Below are positions 15,619 to 24,811 of a stretch of DNA of 64,000 nt, piece by piece; within the stretch, counting starts at the first letter, position 1; each line of letters starts with the position of its first letter. The notes beneath the pieces are model-generated. The model had not been told where the DNA came from. It saw only the letters and a list, made by a program, of their open reading frames with translations, and searched no databases. A program made the position numbers and the translations under genes. Where the stretch lies: assembly GCF_001974875.1 (NCBI RefSeq), contig NZ_MTQD01000007.1:124001-188000 (forward strand), read 5' to 3'. This stretch comes from Pseudoalteromonas sp. EB27. Lineage in GTDB: Bacteria > Pseudomonadota > Gammaproteobacteria > Enterobacterales > Alteromonadaceae.

Positions 15619-16595
15619 CAAAACGATGAAGACGGATTTGTCAGAAGAGCGCTACCAAACCGCTTATCGTAAGTTTTACCACCGTCCGCTCATGGCACTG
15701 AGCCGAACTTTGGCACAGAGCCATGAGTAGCCACTCAAAAACTGTAATGTAAGAAATCAAGATTCTTCCTTTTTTAATTGATTTATCTTCAACCTAGGCT
15801 CTGCGGTGTTCGTAAGACCTACCTGTAAAGTGGTCTTCGCCTCATAAAAAAAGCACGGTGCACGCACAGTGATAAAAAGTAATAATATTTTGTATTAAAC
15901 AAACTTACTTGACGTTTTACTGCAATTACCCTGAAACTCCAGTTTGTTTTTTAAACTAAAGAAAAGCTGACGTCGAAAAGTACAAAATTTAATTCGAGTG
16001 CCACGCTTACTTGCGATAGGTGAAAATTTTATATTTGGCTTCTATAATTTTCGGGGGGATTAGCATATCACTTAATGATACATTTTAACGTACTGCTATT
16101 TTCTGGCTTAATTATAAGCCCATCAGTGTAGCAATAAACGCACCTTCCCAACTTGATTGGCTTAATGAACGGTGTGTAATATTTTCGGTACTAATATCCA
16201 CTTTTTACCCGTCATCCGCTCTTATATTTTCTCCAGTTTAAATATAAACACTTTAAAATAAGTAACATAGCTTAATATTTAAAAAGCACCTCTGTGGCAT
16301 ATCTATTGCTTTTTATAAAGAAGGCGGTGTACGTAAACAGCTAAAATGTAAATTTTAAAGGAGAGAAAGAGTGGGAGCATTACAAGCTAACTATAATATT
16401 GCTATTCGTGCTAAATCAGTTAGTCGCTCTTTAGCTTCGACATTTTACAACCACACACGCCTCTTATGTTTTTTACATCACCCAATTCACGCTAAGCAAA
16501 GAGAAGTAACAGCATTGCTGTGCTGTCTGAGATTACGCTCTTTGTGATTACATGCAATTAATCGAACTTATACTTTACGTTGAGGAGACTTTGAT
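15619..16595. other. Nearly 1 kb without a confident gene; right edge of the cassette cluster
   Basis: Begins with a truncated attC-like left arm (15614-15637), followed by the second copy of the 38-bp repeat. A hairpin AAGACC / GGTCTT lies near 15822-15850. The rest is AT-rich DNA without clear structure; TAAACAAACTTACTTGACG near 15897 could hold promoter elements. A GTG-started 58-codon frame at 16371-16547 has AAAGGAGAG upstream but an unlikely composition (see rejected). The promoter of the SDR gene should lie at the right end. Confidence 0.4.
15684..15721 (+). repeat. 38-bp dispersed repeat, copy 2
   Basis: Second copy of the repeat at 14481-14518, placed just after the secreted-protein cassette and its truncated attC-like arm. 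Confidence 0.75.
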
Positions 16596-17495
16596 ATGCC
16601 AACTAATCAATTTACTATGCAAGATCCTAGAAGCCAATATCAGATGGGACGTACCGAAAAAGACAGTAATCAACCGGACCCAGGGCTAGATGAAATTTTA
16701 AAACCTAAAGCAGATCATGGCGAAGACACCTATGAGGGCCACGACAGGTTAAAAGGCCGTAAAGCTTTGATCACAGGCGGCGACTCTGGGATTGGAAGAG
16801 CCGTAGCCATCGCATTTGCAAGAGAAGGTGCGGAAGTTGTTATTAATTACTTACCCAGCGAAGAAACCGATGCGAAAGAAACACTCGATATACTAAAAGC
16901 CAGCGGTAACAAGGCTTGGGGTATTGCAGGTGACATATCTGATGAAGATTTCTGTAACAGCCTTGTCGCTCAAAGCGTTGAATACTTGGGGTCAATTGAC
17001 ATACTAGTTAATAATGCTGGTAAGCAACAATTTGTCGCCGAGTTAGAAGATTTATCTACCGAGCAATTTTGCCAAACATATGCAACAAACGTATTTGCTA
17101 TGTTTTGGATAACAAAGGCCGCAGTAAAGCATATGCCACCCGGGGCAAGTATTATTAACACAACCTCTATCCAATGTTACCAGCCTTCTGCTGGACTTCT
17201 TGATTACGCATCAACTAAAGGCGCAATTACTAGCTTTACTAAAAGTTTAGCAAAAATGGTAATAGATAAAGGCATTCGGGTTAATGGTGTTGCTCCAGGG
17301 CCAATTTGGACTCCGCTACAACAAAGTGGCGGCCAACCGGCGAAAAAACTTCCCGAATTTGGTGATAACGTGCCGCTAGGTAGACCAGGCCAACCTGCCG
17401 AACTAGCCCCAACATATGTATACTTAGCTTCGCAAGAGTCAAGTTACATTACCGCTGAAATAATGGGCGTGACAGGTGGGCAACATCTACCTTAA
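16596..17495 (+). CDS. YghA-like short-chain dehydrogenase/reductase
   Basis: A 299-residue classical SDR with the N-terminal extension typical of the YghA/YhdF group (about 50 hydrophilic residues with QDPRSQYQ). The cofactor loop is TGGDSGIG (60-67), followed by VNNAGKQ, the catalytic Ser in NTTSIQ, and the catalytic Tyr-Lys in YASTKG, all intact. C-terminal GVTGGQHLP is characteristic. Relatives are general-stress oxidoreductases acting on aldehydes or other carbonyls with NAD(P). GAGGAG precedes the ATG at good distance. The gene stands alone with a strong terminator. Substrate unknown. Confidence 0.9.
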   Translation: MPTNQFTMQDPRSQYQMGRTEKDSNQPDPGLDEILKPKADHGEDTYEGHDRLKGRKALITGGDSGIGRAVAIAFAREGAEVVINYLPSEETDAKETLDILKASGNKAWGIAGDISDEDFCNSLVAQSVEYLGSIDILVNNAGKQQFVAELEDLSTEQFCQTYATNVFAMFWITKAAVKHMPPGASIINTTSIQCYQPSAGLLDYASTKGAITSFTKSLAKMVIDKGIRVNGVAPGPIWTPLQQSGGQPAKKLPEFGDNVPLGRPGQPAELAPTYVYLASQESSYITAEIMGVTGGQHLP

Positions 17496-17549
17496 TCATA
17501 ATGACTAACACATTAGTTAATCTCAACAGATGACTTTAAACAACATAAT

Positions 17550-17575
17550 AGCGGCGAGAATACGCCGCTTTTATT
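17550..17575 (+). terminator. Intrinsic terminator after the SDR gene
   Basis: GCGGCG and CGCCGC enclose a 6-base loop and are followed by TTTTATT, a good rho-independent terminator 55 bp after the stop. Confidence 0.85.
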
Positions 17576-17788
17576 ACCTATTCTTTTCGCATCACATCTA
17601 AACGAAGTCCACTAAGTATTCGTGAAACTGTGGTTATAAACACCCTAAAAGCCTGAGCTACCCACTGCACTATTTGACTTAGTACGAGGTTGAGTGACCC
17701 TATTTAAGCACGCATAAACAAACTGCTTAAACAACTAGAGCTGCTTAAGCAGTCAACTTAGGCTTTATACCTATTTATCGAACTGGCT

Positions 17789-18340
17789 TTATGCGTTGTC
17801 TTTTTTAGCACGTATACCGCGAATGAACTCTTCTAAATAAGGCATAAACTCTAGCACGAGTGATATAAATAGCACTGTTATCAAGTAAGTTATTGGTATA
17901 GGTGACTCTTTTAATTGGAGCGTAAATTCAGGAGGAAAGCCCCCGGGAGTAAATAATGCTGTAAATTGCTCCCAGTGCCGCGCAATAATTAACACTAAAG
18001 CCAACAGCGGTATCATTTCTAAAAAGCTATGTATATGCTGCTCTATTGGCCCTACTCTACGTTTACTTACCGCGTAAGTTACATCCCACATTGCTGTAAG
18101 TTCATGAATAAAAAACAACAAGATACTAATAGCAATAATCAAGCTATTAACTTCAAAAATTAAAACAAGAATTAACGGTATACCCACTTCGGCAAACATT
18201 AATAGATGAATAAACGACTCTTTTGCACCACTTGTTGTAGAAATATTACTACGTCGATGACAAAACCAATCCGCAATGCCAGCTACAAGCCAAATAGGGA
18301 TCACAAAGTACATTAAAATAACTAAAGTAGGGTCAGTCAT
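17789..18340 (-). CDS. Conserved multi-pass membrane protein with His/Glu motifs
   Basis: A 183-residue protein with about five hydrophobic segments (near residues 5-22, 45-65, 66-82, 108-123 and 150-168). Polar conserved-looking residues lie at the membrane edges: DWFCHRRS (24-31), KESFIHLLMFAEVG, FFIHELTAMWD and IEQHIHSFLEMIP. The set of His, Glu and Asp could bind metal, as in membrane di-iron enzymes, but this is inference. Similar proteins are widespread and usually unnamed. The gene is on its own. Confidence 0.7.
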   Translation of the reverse strand: MTDPTLVILMYFVIPIWLVAGIADWFCHRRSNISTTSGAKESFIHLLMFAEVGIPLILVLIFEVNSLIIAISILLFFIHELTAMWDVTYAVSKRRVGPIEQHIHSFLEMIPLLALVLIIARHWEQFTALFTPGGFPPEFTLQLKESPIPITYLITVLFISLVLEFMPYLEEFIRGIRAKKDNA

Positions 18341-18894
18341 ATTTGGTTAGTCCTTAAAATCAAGTTTTTAAAAATTGTCACACTCAAAACTAAATATATA
18401 CGCTTGGTCATTTCGATAATTAATAACGTACCGATAAGCATAAACCGTGTTCTTCAAACACGTTCTTAGCCACTTTTATTATAGCTTTAAGAATTTTTTT
18501 ACTTAGCTGTATATGAGATACCTTTTGAAGCGAGCTCTTGAACCACCACGGGTATGCTCATTATTTTCTACGACAGATTGTTACTTCAAGTGGTATGCCA
18601 AACTTTTATTTTTAGTGGATTGCATGAAAACGCAGGTATAAGTAGGTGTGGAAGAGTTTTAGGCTCATCTCTTTGTATTTTTGATGGCTAGAAAGTAGAA
18701 AATATGCCCCTTTTTTGTAACTTTTTCATTTATCGATAATCTAGGTTAGTAAGGAGCTTGTATTGAAGATAAAACTAAATGCTCAAATATCAGGTTATTT
18801 ATATGTATTGCTAAACTTCATAAATAAAAAAGTGGTCAACATGCTTGGCTTGGTAACAATGCTTAAATACTATTATTAAGCCATTCCTTGTCTT
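18341..18894. other. Intergenic region of about 550 bp, no confident gene
   Basis: AT-rich with no recognised repeat, RNA or operator. A TTG-started 38-codon frame (18763-18879) has a good AAGGAG ahead of it, but the coding sequence looks random. The promoter of the membrane-protein gene should lie near 18360-18420 on the minus strand. Confidence 0.4.
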
Positions 18895-19206
18895 CTACTG
18901 CCACCGGCACTCGCGCATATTCACTTTGTCGTTTTTAAACAATACGCCTTCTGATAATAGCTTTTCGCGCTGTTCTTGGTATTTTTCGCTACCCGCTGGA
19001 AACGATATTTTACCTTGGCTATTCACTACCCTGTGCCAAGGTATAACCGAGTCGTTTGGCATCATTTTTAATAAGCGCCCCACCAATCGTGAGTTTTGCG
19101 GATAGCCCGCAAGAGCTGCAACTTGCCCGTAGCTTACCACTTTACCTATTGGTATGCCTGCGATAACAGTATAAATAAGTGTTTCTTTATCAATATCAGC
19201 GTTCAT
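18895..19206 (-). CDS. atl: Alkyltransferase-like protein (ATL)
   Basis: A 103-residue protein of the MGMT family that lacks the alkyl-accepting Cys. The active-site motif reads PWHRVVN where true methyltransferases have PCHRV, so it is an ATL protein: it binds O6-alkylguanine, flips it out and hands the lesion to nucleotide excision repair. The HTH part (GKVVSYGQVAALAGYP) and the Arg finger region (SRLVGRLLK) are present. Its start codon overlaps the end of the upstream LysR gene by 11 bases, so the two are translationally coupled, an unusual pairing for a DNA repair protein. Confidence 0.92.
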   Translation of the reverse strand: MNADIDKETLIYTVIAGIPIGKVVSYGQVAALAGYPQNSRLVGRLLKMMPNDSVIPWHRVVNSQGKISFPAGSEKYQEQREKLLSEGVLFKNDKVNMRECRWQ

Positions 19207-20092
19207 TTAAATACGCCTCACTAAGTACTTTAAATTGCTCCCAAATAGTACGCGCTACAGGGCCGTGGTGCATTGCATGCTGCCTAAAGGCTCTAATTTG
19301 CGCGCTAAACTTATGCTCTCGGTCAGTTATGTGTATTTCTTGAAGTAAGCCAGCTTTTATTTCAGAGTCGCAGTGCTCTAGGCTCATCATTGCCCAACCC
19401 GCGCCTGAGAGTAAAAACGACTTTAAAGTTGATACATCATCAATTTTCATCATGGCGGAGCCTTTTGAGTACGATAGCCTGTCGCTGTCGATACTCAAGT
19501 CACTTTCAAACATGGCTAAACACGGATACGTTTGCAGTTCGCTATAGGTGAGCTTTTGAGGGAGTACGCCTTTAGCGCTCACAATGCCAATAGCAAGCTT
19601 ACCAATTGGTACACTTTCTAAATCGCCTGTTGCATGAAATAAGTCAAACCACGGGCCAATGCCTAATTCGGCTTGTCCGCTATTTACTTGCTCTAATGAA
19701 ATAAAGCGTTTTCCGCTTGTTAAGCTAAATTCGGTGCTAGTAAATAACCTAAAAGTATTACTTATGATCTCGTTGTAACTTTGCATATGGCACAGTTGTT
19801 CGTAACAAATTCTAAATTGAGGCTCATTGCCTAATGCTAATTCTTCAGCAAGTTGTGCCAGCTCGTCGTTGGCATGCAGGAGCTGCTTCGCTTCGCGGTG
19901 AAAAATACGCCCTTTTTCAGTGAGCTGTAATCGGTATTTACTTCTGTCTAGTAACTCAAATCCTATTTTAGCTTCTAAATTTTTAATGGCGAGAGTAAGC
20001 GCGGGCTGCGTTTTATGTAGCTTTAGTGCTGCTCCGCTTAAGCTTGCGCTTTGCACTATGGCATCTAAAATTATTAATTGATTCAGCTTCAT
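19196..20092 (-). CDS. LysR-family regulator, divergent from an RND efflux pair
   Basis: A 298-residue LysR regulator with the N-terminal HTH (SASLSGAALKLHKTQPALTL) and LEAKIGFELLDRS after it. The gene is divergent from the RND adaptor gene with about 120 bp between starts, so it probably controls the efflux operon. In that gap ATAAGT AAA ACTTAT (20111-20125) is a palindrome fitting the T-N11-A rule of LysR boxes. Its own transcript continues into the ATL gene through an 11-base overlap. The effector is unknown. Confidence 0.88.
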   Translation of the reverse strand: MKLNQLIILDAIVQSASLSGAALKLHKTQPALTLAIKNLEAKIGFELLDRSKYRLQLTEKGRIFHREAKQLLHANDELAQLAEELALGNEPQFRICYEQLCHMQSYNEIISNTFRLFTSTEFSLTSGKRFISLEQVNSGQAELGIGPWFDLFHATGDLESVPIGKLAIGIVSAKGVLPQKLTYSELQTYPCLAMFESDLSIDSDRLSYSKGSAMMKIDDVSTLKSFLLSGAGWAMMSLEHCDSEIKAGLLQEIHITDREHKFSAQIRAFRQHAMHHGPVARTIWEQFKVLSEAYLNER

Positions 20093-20110
20093 ATACCGCT
20101 CTGCAACATT

Positions 20111-20125
20111 ATAAGTAAAACTTAT
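20111..20125. promoter_or_regulatory. Candidate LysR-type operator
   Basis: ATAAGT-AAA-ACTTAT, a 15-bp palindrome with T and A eleven bases apart, in the divergent LysR-RND intergenic region and 18 bp from the LysR start. It may serve autoregulation and activation of the efflux genes. Confidence 0.5.
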
Positions 20126-20214
20126 TGAGTTTCTAAAATTTAATGATTTTTATTTTATATGTTTGCAGCGTATGCTGCACTTAATTATTTTTCCATCATT
20201 GCAACGGAGAAGAC

Positions 20215-21297
20215 ATGAAACTCTTTCGTCTATGTTTATTAACAACGACCTTACTTAGCTTAATAGCCTGTTCTGAGCCAGAACAACAAGTTAAAGAAGA
20301 GCCTATTCGCCCTGTTAAATTATTCAACATAGGTCATGATACGCAAATTAACATTCGTAGTTTTCCTGCTGAAGTTGTTGCAAACCAAGGCTCTTACCTA
20401 GCTTTCAGGGTAAACGGCGAACTTGTTAAGTTTCCTGTGCTTGCTGGTGAACACGTTGAAAAAGGTGATTTATTAGCAAAACTAGACCCAGAAGATTTTC
20501 AGTTACAGTTTGACGAACGAAAAGCACGCTTTGAATTGGCAAAATCACAACTTGGCCGTATTGAGCAATTGTTTGAGAAAAAAATCACTAGCCAATCAGA
20601 ATTAGATGAAGCCACTGCTAATATGCAAATTGCTGAGTCTGCATTTAAAATTGCACAAACAAACCTTGAGTACAGCGAGCTGCGCGCGCCATTTTCAGGC
20701 ACGGTCGCAAAAGTATTTGTTAAAAACTTTGAAAATATTCAAGCAAAGCAAAATATATTACGCTTAGAAACACGCGATTTAATGGACGTAGAAATTCAGG
20801 TTCCTGAAAAAATAGTCGCTCGCTTTAAAAAAGGCACTGATTACCACCCTACTGTAAAGTTTGATGGCTTTAACGACAAAGAGTACATACTTGATATTAA
20901 AGAGTGGGATACCCAAGCAGATCCTGCAACACTTACTTATAAGGTTGTATTTTCGCTACCAGTACCTGAGGACTTTAATTTACTCGCAGGTATGACGGGT
21001 AGCGTGCTTATTGATTTAAGCAAAGTAACGCGCTCGCAAGTTGCCTACACAATTTTACCTATCGAGTCGGTGTTTTCTGAGCCGCAAGAATCAATTGAAG
21101 ATAACGCCTACGTATGGCTTTTTGATTCAAAAACTAGCCAAGTGCATAAACAAGCTGTAAAGGTTGGCCAGTTGCACCGCGATGGTATTGAAGTGTTAAG
21201 TGGTATTAAAGAAGGCCAAATTGTAGTTTCGGCCGGTGTGCATTCACTAAAAGAAGGCATGAAAGTAAGAGCATGGAATAAAGAGCGAGGCTTATAA
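20215..21297 (+). CDS. RND efflux periplasmic adaptor lipoprotein
   Basis: A 360-residue membrane-fusion protein that would join the inner-membrane RND pump to an outer-membrane channel. The lipobox is LIAC with Cys19, so it is anchored by lipid. After it come the first barrel-sandwich half (EVVANQGSYLAFRVNGELV), a helical hairpin (about residues 95-145), the second half (LRAPFSGTVAKVF), a beta-barrel and a membrane-proximal domain (IKEGQIVVSAGVHSLKEGM). It ends 2 bases before the permease start, so the two are one operon. No outer-membrane factor is encoded next to it; a TolC-like protein elsewhere must serve. Confidence 0.92.
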   Translation: MKLFRLCLLTTTLLSLIACSEPEQQVKEEPIRPVKLFNIGHDTQINIRSFPAEVVANQGSYLAFRVNGELVKFPVLAGEHVEKGDLLAKLDPEDFQLQFDERKARFELAKSQLGRIEQLFEKKITSQSELDEATANMQIAESAFKIAQTNLEYSELRAPFSGTVAKVFVKNFENIQAKQNILRLETRDLMDVEIQVPEKIVARFKKGTDYHPTVKFDGFNDKEYILDIKEWDTQADPATLTYKVVFSLPVPEDFNLLAGMTGSVLIDLSKVTRSQVAYTILPIESVFSEPQESIEDNAYVWLFDSKTSQVHKQAVKVGQLHRDGIEVLSGIKEGQIVVSAGVHSLKEGMKVRAWNKERGL

Positions 21298-21299
21298 TT

Positions 21300-24200
21300 A
21301 TGAGCTTTGCACAACTCTCCATAGAGAAAAAAGTAATCAGTTGGATGTTTACGCTGCTGCTATTAATTGGCGGTAGTGTGTCGTACTTTGATTTAGGGCA
21401 ACTAGAAGACCCTGAGTTTACGCTTAAAAAAGCCATGGTTATTACCATGTACCCTGGCGCTTCGCCGCAGCAAGTTGAAGAAGAAGTTACTTTTCCGATT
21501 GAAAACGCGATTCAGCAACTCCCTTATGTTGATTACGTTACCTCCATTTCATCTAACGGTAAATCGCAAATTTCAGTAGAAATGAAAAGCAATTATCGTA
21601 AAGAGCAGCTTCGCCAAATTTGGGATGAAATGCGCCGTAAAATTAACGACCTTTCTCCGTCGTTACCCAGTGGTGTTTACCCAAGTACTATTTTGGATGA
21701 CTTTGCCGATGTTTACGGTGTTATGTATTCGGTAACTGGTGATGGCTACTCGTATGACGAGCTTAAAGATTACGTCGATTTTTTAAAGCGTGAGCTGGTA
21801 TTGGTTAAAGGCGTTAGTAAAGTAACCGTTGCGGGGCAACAACAAGCGCAAGTAATGGTTGAAGTTTCTACGCGTAAGCTTGCTCAATTAGGTATTGCGC
21901 CAAGCCATATATTCCAGTTATTACAATCGCAAAACACGGTATCTAACGCGGGTAAAATTCGTGTTGGCGATGAGTCAATTCGCTTGCACCCTACTGGCGA
22001 ATTTAAAGATGTAAAAGAGCTCGAAACCTTATTAATTTCAAAATCAGGTGCCAATGAGCTTATTTACTTAGGCGATGTAGCCAAGGTTTACAGAGAGTAC
22101 GCAGAAGTACCAAATAACATTATTCGTTATAACTCTCAGCAAGCTTTACTTATTGGCGTATCGTTTATGTCGGGTGTTAACGTGGTTGATGTGGGTAAAA
22201 ACATAGACGAGCATTTAGCATCACTTGAATATCAACGCCCTCATGGTATTCATATAAATTCTGTATACAACCAACCACAAGAGGTTCAAAAATCGGTTGA
22301 TGGTTTTATTATCAGCTTACTTGAAGCCATTGCGATTGTTATTGTTGTACTGCTGTTATTTATGGGCTTAAAAAGCGGCATTTTAATTGGTGGTATTTTA
22401 CTGCTTACCGTACTGGGTACGTTTATATTTATGAAGTTGTTTGCTATCGACTTGCAACGTATATCGCTTGGAGCACTTATTATTGCTCTTGGTATGCTAG
22501 TTGATAACGCAATAGTCGTCACCGAAGGCATATTGATAAATCTTAAACGTGGCCAAACAAAACTAAAAGCGGCTGTTAATATTGTTGAGCAAACAAAATG
22601 GCCCTTACTTGGAGCTACAGTAATTGCAGTCACTGCCTTTGCGCCAATTGGTTTAAGCTCTGATGCCAGTGGTGAATTTGCCGGTAGCTTGTTTTGGGTG
22701 TTGTTTATTTCGCTTTTATTAAGCTGGATAACAGCCATAACATTAACGCCATTTTTTGCCAATTTAATGTTTAAAGAAAACGAATTTAAAAACGAAGAAG
22801 GCCAAGAAGATGAAGACCCGTACAAAGGTTTTATTTTTAATGGTTACAAAGCGATTTTAGATTTAGCGCTGCACTTTAGAAAAACCACGCTTATATTAAT
22901 GGTTGTTTTGCTGTGTACTGCGGTTGTTGGTTTTGGCTCTGTAAAACAGTCGTTTTTTCCTGCCTCTAATACACCTATGTTTTATGTAGATTATTGGCAA
23001 GAGCAAGGCTCTGATATTCGCTCAACCCTTGAGGGCGTTAAAAAACTTGAAGAGTTTTTGCAAAAAGAAGACCTTGTTGAAGAAGTGACAAGTACTACGG
23101 GCCAAGGTGCACCGCGCTTTATGCTTACCTACGCGCCTGAAAAATCATATCCCGCGTACGGGCAATTAATTATTCGTGTTGCCGACAGAGAAGCTGTAGC
23201 AACTGTAATGCAAACAGTCCGTGATTACTCTAGCAATCATGCACTCTCTGCACAGCTTAAAATTAAACCGATGGAAATTGGCCCTTCTACTGATGCAAAA
23301 ATAGAAGCACGCTTTTCGGGCCCTGATCCTGTTATTTTAAGACAACTAGCCGCTAAAGCCGAAGAGCTGATTGGTGAAGACGAAGGCGCATATAATATTC
23401 GTGATGACTGGCGCGCACGTACCAAAATGATTCGTCCGCAGTTTAACGAGCAAAAAGCACGTCGATTAGGTATTAGTAAATCAGACTTAGATAATGTGTT
23501 GCTAACGAGCTTATCGGGTAAACAAGTGGGCGTATATCGCGATGGTACACAGTTACTACCTATTATTGCTCGCTCTCCTGCTAACGAGCGCTTAAACGTA
23601 GAAAGCGTACACGACCTTCAAATATACAGCCCAGTTCTTGGTGTATTTATACCAGTGACTCAAGTTGTAGACGAATTTGATGTGCAGTGGGAAGACAGCC
23701 TAATAATGCGCCGCGATCGCAAACGAACTATTACAGTAATGGCCGATCACAATGTATTAGGGGACGAAACACCCGCTAAATTATTTGCACGTATTCGCAG
23801 CCCAATAGAGAACATGGAACTACCACGTGGTTACCAACTAGAATGGGGCGGCGAGTTTGAGTCATCAAGCAAAGCGCAAAAAGCAATATTTGGCTCATTA
23901 CCACTGGGCTATTTAGCTATGTTTGCAGTAACCGTACTACTTTTTAACTCGCTCAAACAGCCACTTGTTATTTGGGCAACTGTGCCTTTGGCTATTATTG
24001 GTGTAAGTGCGGGATTGTTAGCGATGAATGCTCCGTTTAGCTTTATGGGGCTACTTGGTTTGTTAAGCTTAAGCGGTATGCTAATTAAAAACGGTATTGT
24101 ATTAGTTGATCAAATAAATCTTGAATTAAGGGAAGGTAAATCGCCCTATGAAGCCGTGTTTGACTCTGGTGTGAGCCGTGTACGACCAGTTGCAATGGCA

Positions 24201-24368
24201 GCTATAACTACTATTTTGGGTATGATCCCGCTGTTATTTGACGTATTTTTTCAGTCAATGGCGGTAACAATTATGTTTGGTTTGGGCTTTGCTACAATTT
24301 TGACTCTAATTGTAGTGCCGGTACTGTACACCGTGATATTTAGAATTGATTACGAGCCTCGTAAGTAA
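21300..24368 (+). CDS. RND efflux permease (AcrB/HAE1-like)
   Basis: A 1022-residue, twelve-helix proton-driven pump of the inner membrane. Family features are the N-terminal helix, two large periplasmic loops, GMLVDNAIVVTEG in TM4 and GMLIKNGIVLVDQI in TM10. In TM4 only the first Asp of the usual DD pair is present (VDNA instead of VDDA), a known variant in one RND branch that may change the proton relay. The Lys of TM10 is intact. It probably exports drugs, detergents or metabolites. It is followed by a strong terminator, and controlled by the divergent LysR protein in all likelihood. Confidence 0.93.
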   Translation: MSFAQLSIEKKVISWMFTLLLLIGGSVSYFDLGQLEDPEFTLKKAMVITMYPGASPQQVEEEVTFPIENAIQQLPYVDYVTSISSNGKSQISVEMKSNYRKEQLRQIWDEMRRKINDLSPSLPSGVYPSTILDDFADVYGVMYSVTGDGYSYDELKDYVDFLKRELVLVKGVSKVTVAGQQQAQVMVEVSTRKLAQLGIAPSHIFQLLQSQNTVSNAGKIRVGDESIRLHPTGEFKDVKELETLLISKSGANELIYLGDVAKVYREYAEVPNNIIRYNSQQALLIGVSFMSGVNVVDVGKNIDEHLASLEYQRPHGIHINSVYNQPQEVQKSVDGFIISLLEAIAIVIVVLLLFMGLKSGILIGGILLLTVLGTFIFMKLFAIDLQRISLGALIIALGMLVDNAIVVTEGILINLKRGQTKLKAAVNIVEQTKWPLLGATVIAVTAFAPIGLSSDASGEFAGSLFWVLFISLLLSWITAITLTPFFANLMFKENEFKNEEGQEDEDPYKGFIFNGYKAILDLALHFRKTTLILMVVLLCTAVVGFGSVKQSFFPASNTPMFYVDYWQEQGSDIRSTLEGVKKLEEFLQKEDLVEEVTSTTGQGAPRFMLTYAPEKSYPAYGQLIIRVADREAVATVMQTVRDYSSNHALSAQLKIKPMEIGPSTDAKIEARFSGPDPVILRQLAAKAEELIGEDEGAYNIRDDWRARTKMIRPQFNEQKARRLGISKSDLDNVLLTSLSGKQVGVYRDGTQLLPIIARSPANERLNVESVHDLQIYSPVLGVFIPVTQVVDEFDVQWEDSLIMRRDRKRTITVMADHNVLGDETPAKLFARIRSPIENMELPRGYQLEWGGEFESSSKAQKAIFGSLPLGYLAMFAVTVLLFNSLKQPLVIWATVPLAIIGVSAGLLAMNAPFSFMGLLGLLSLSGMLIKNGIVLVDQINLELREGKSPYEAVFDSGVSRVRPVAMAAITTILGMIPLLFDVFFQSMAVTIMFGLGFATILTLIVVPVLYTVIFRIDYEPRK

Positions 24369-24393
24369 TTCAACATATAGTCGGTTAACATTA

Positions 24394-24432
24394 AAAAATG
24401 CCACAAGTTCAAAATCCTGTGGCATTTTTATT
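24394..24432 (+). terminator. Intrinsic terminator of the RND operon
   Basis: AAAAATGCCACA pairs with TGTGGCATTTTT across a 12-base loop, ending in a T tract, 25 bp after the permease stop. Confidence 0.85.
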
Positions 24433-24478
24433 TAATACCGATGAAAAAAGAAAGGCTACATATTTAGTTGTTAAGAAA

Positions 24479-24811
24479 CTAACCGCAACACTTTTTATAT
24501 TTTTTGCCACTACCACATACACAAGGTGCGTTACGCTCTGGTACTTTATCAAATACTTGTGGTGTTGATTTACTAAGCGCAAAGTCTAGTTCGCGAATAT
24601 CTTCTGGTACGTCTGCTTTAACTTCAATTGAAGCAAACAGCGAATGCTCTTCTAATATGGCTTCTATTTCTGATTGTCGTTCAGCTGAGTTTACAATTAG
24701 CGTTAACGGGTGTAACTCTGTGCCTACCTTTGCGGTGCGATTTGGCGCAAACCCATTACTGTTATTTTTACCCATTATGTCGGGCTTACCCATAAAGAAA
24801 AATTTTGACAT
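24479..24811 (-). CDS. SEC-C metal-binding motif protein (PBPRA1643-like)
   Basis: A protein of about 110 residues ending in a SEC-C zinc motif, CVCGSGKKYKKCC. The first part (MSKFFFMGKPDIMG, GFAPNRTAKVGTELHPL) is as in the PBPRA1643 family of marine gammaproteobacteria. Function unknown; SEC-C motifs bind zinc and often mediate contact with SecB, ribosomes or other partners. The frame is open to 24871, but the ATG at 24811 fits the family start better than the upstream part (MLGKLLRCAVLIMQ), and AGAAGTAAC precedes it. Confidence 0.8.
   Translation of the reverse strand: MSKFFFMGKPDIMGKNNSNGFAPNRTAKVGTELHPLTLIVNSAERQSEIEAILEEHSLFASIEVKADVPEDIRELDFALSKSTPQVFDKVPERNAPCVCGSGKKYKKCCG

Noticed and set aside
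15614..15690. A complete fourth attC after the secreted-protein cassette
   Set aside because: Only the left arm (CTAACAAAACGATGAAGACGG) is recognisable; no matching right arm was found before the 38-bp repeat.
16371..16547. GTG-started 58-codon frame with AAAGGAGAG upstream
   Set aside because: The product is rich in Cys, His, Leu and Arg with no pattern of a folded or membrane protein, and the region around it looks non-coding. The ribosome-binding site alone is not enough.
18763..18879. TTG-started 38-codon frame with AAGGAG upstream
   Set aside because: TTG start, random-looking composition (KIKLNAQISGYLYVLLNF) and no neighbour to pair with. Could be real but unsupported.
22286..22825. 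Long antisense frame of 179 codons inside the RND permease
   Set aside because: It lies opposite a strongly conserved coding sequence with no start signals; it is a shadow of the permease frame.
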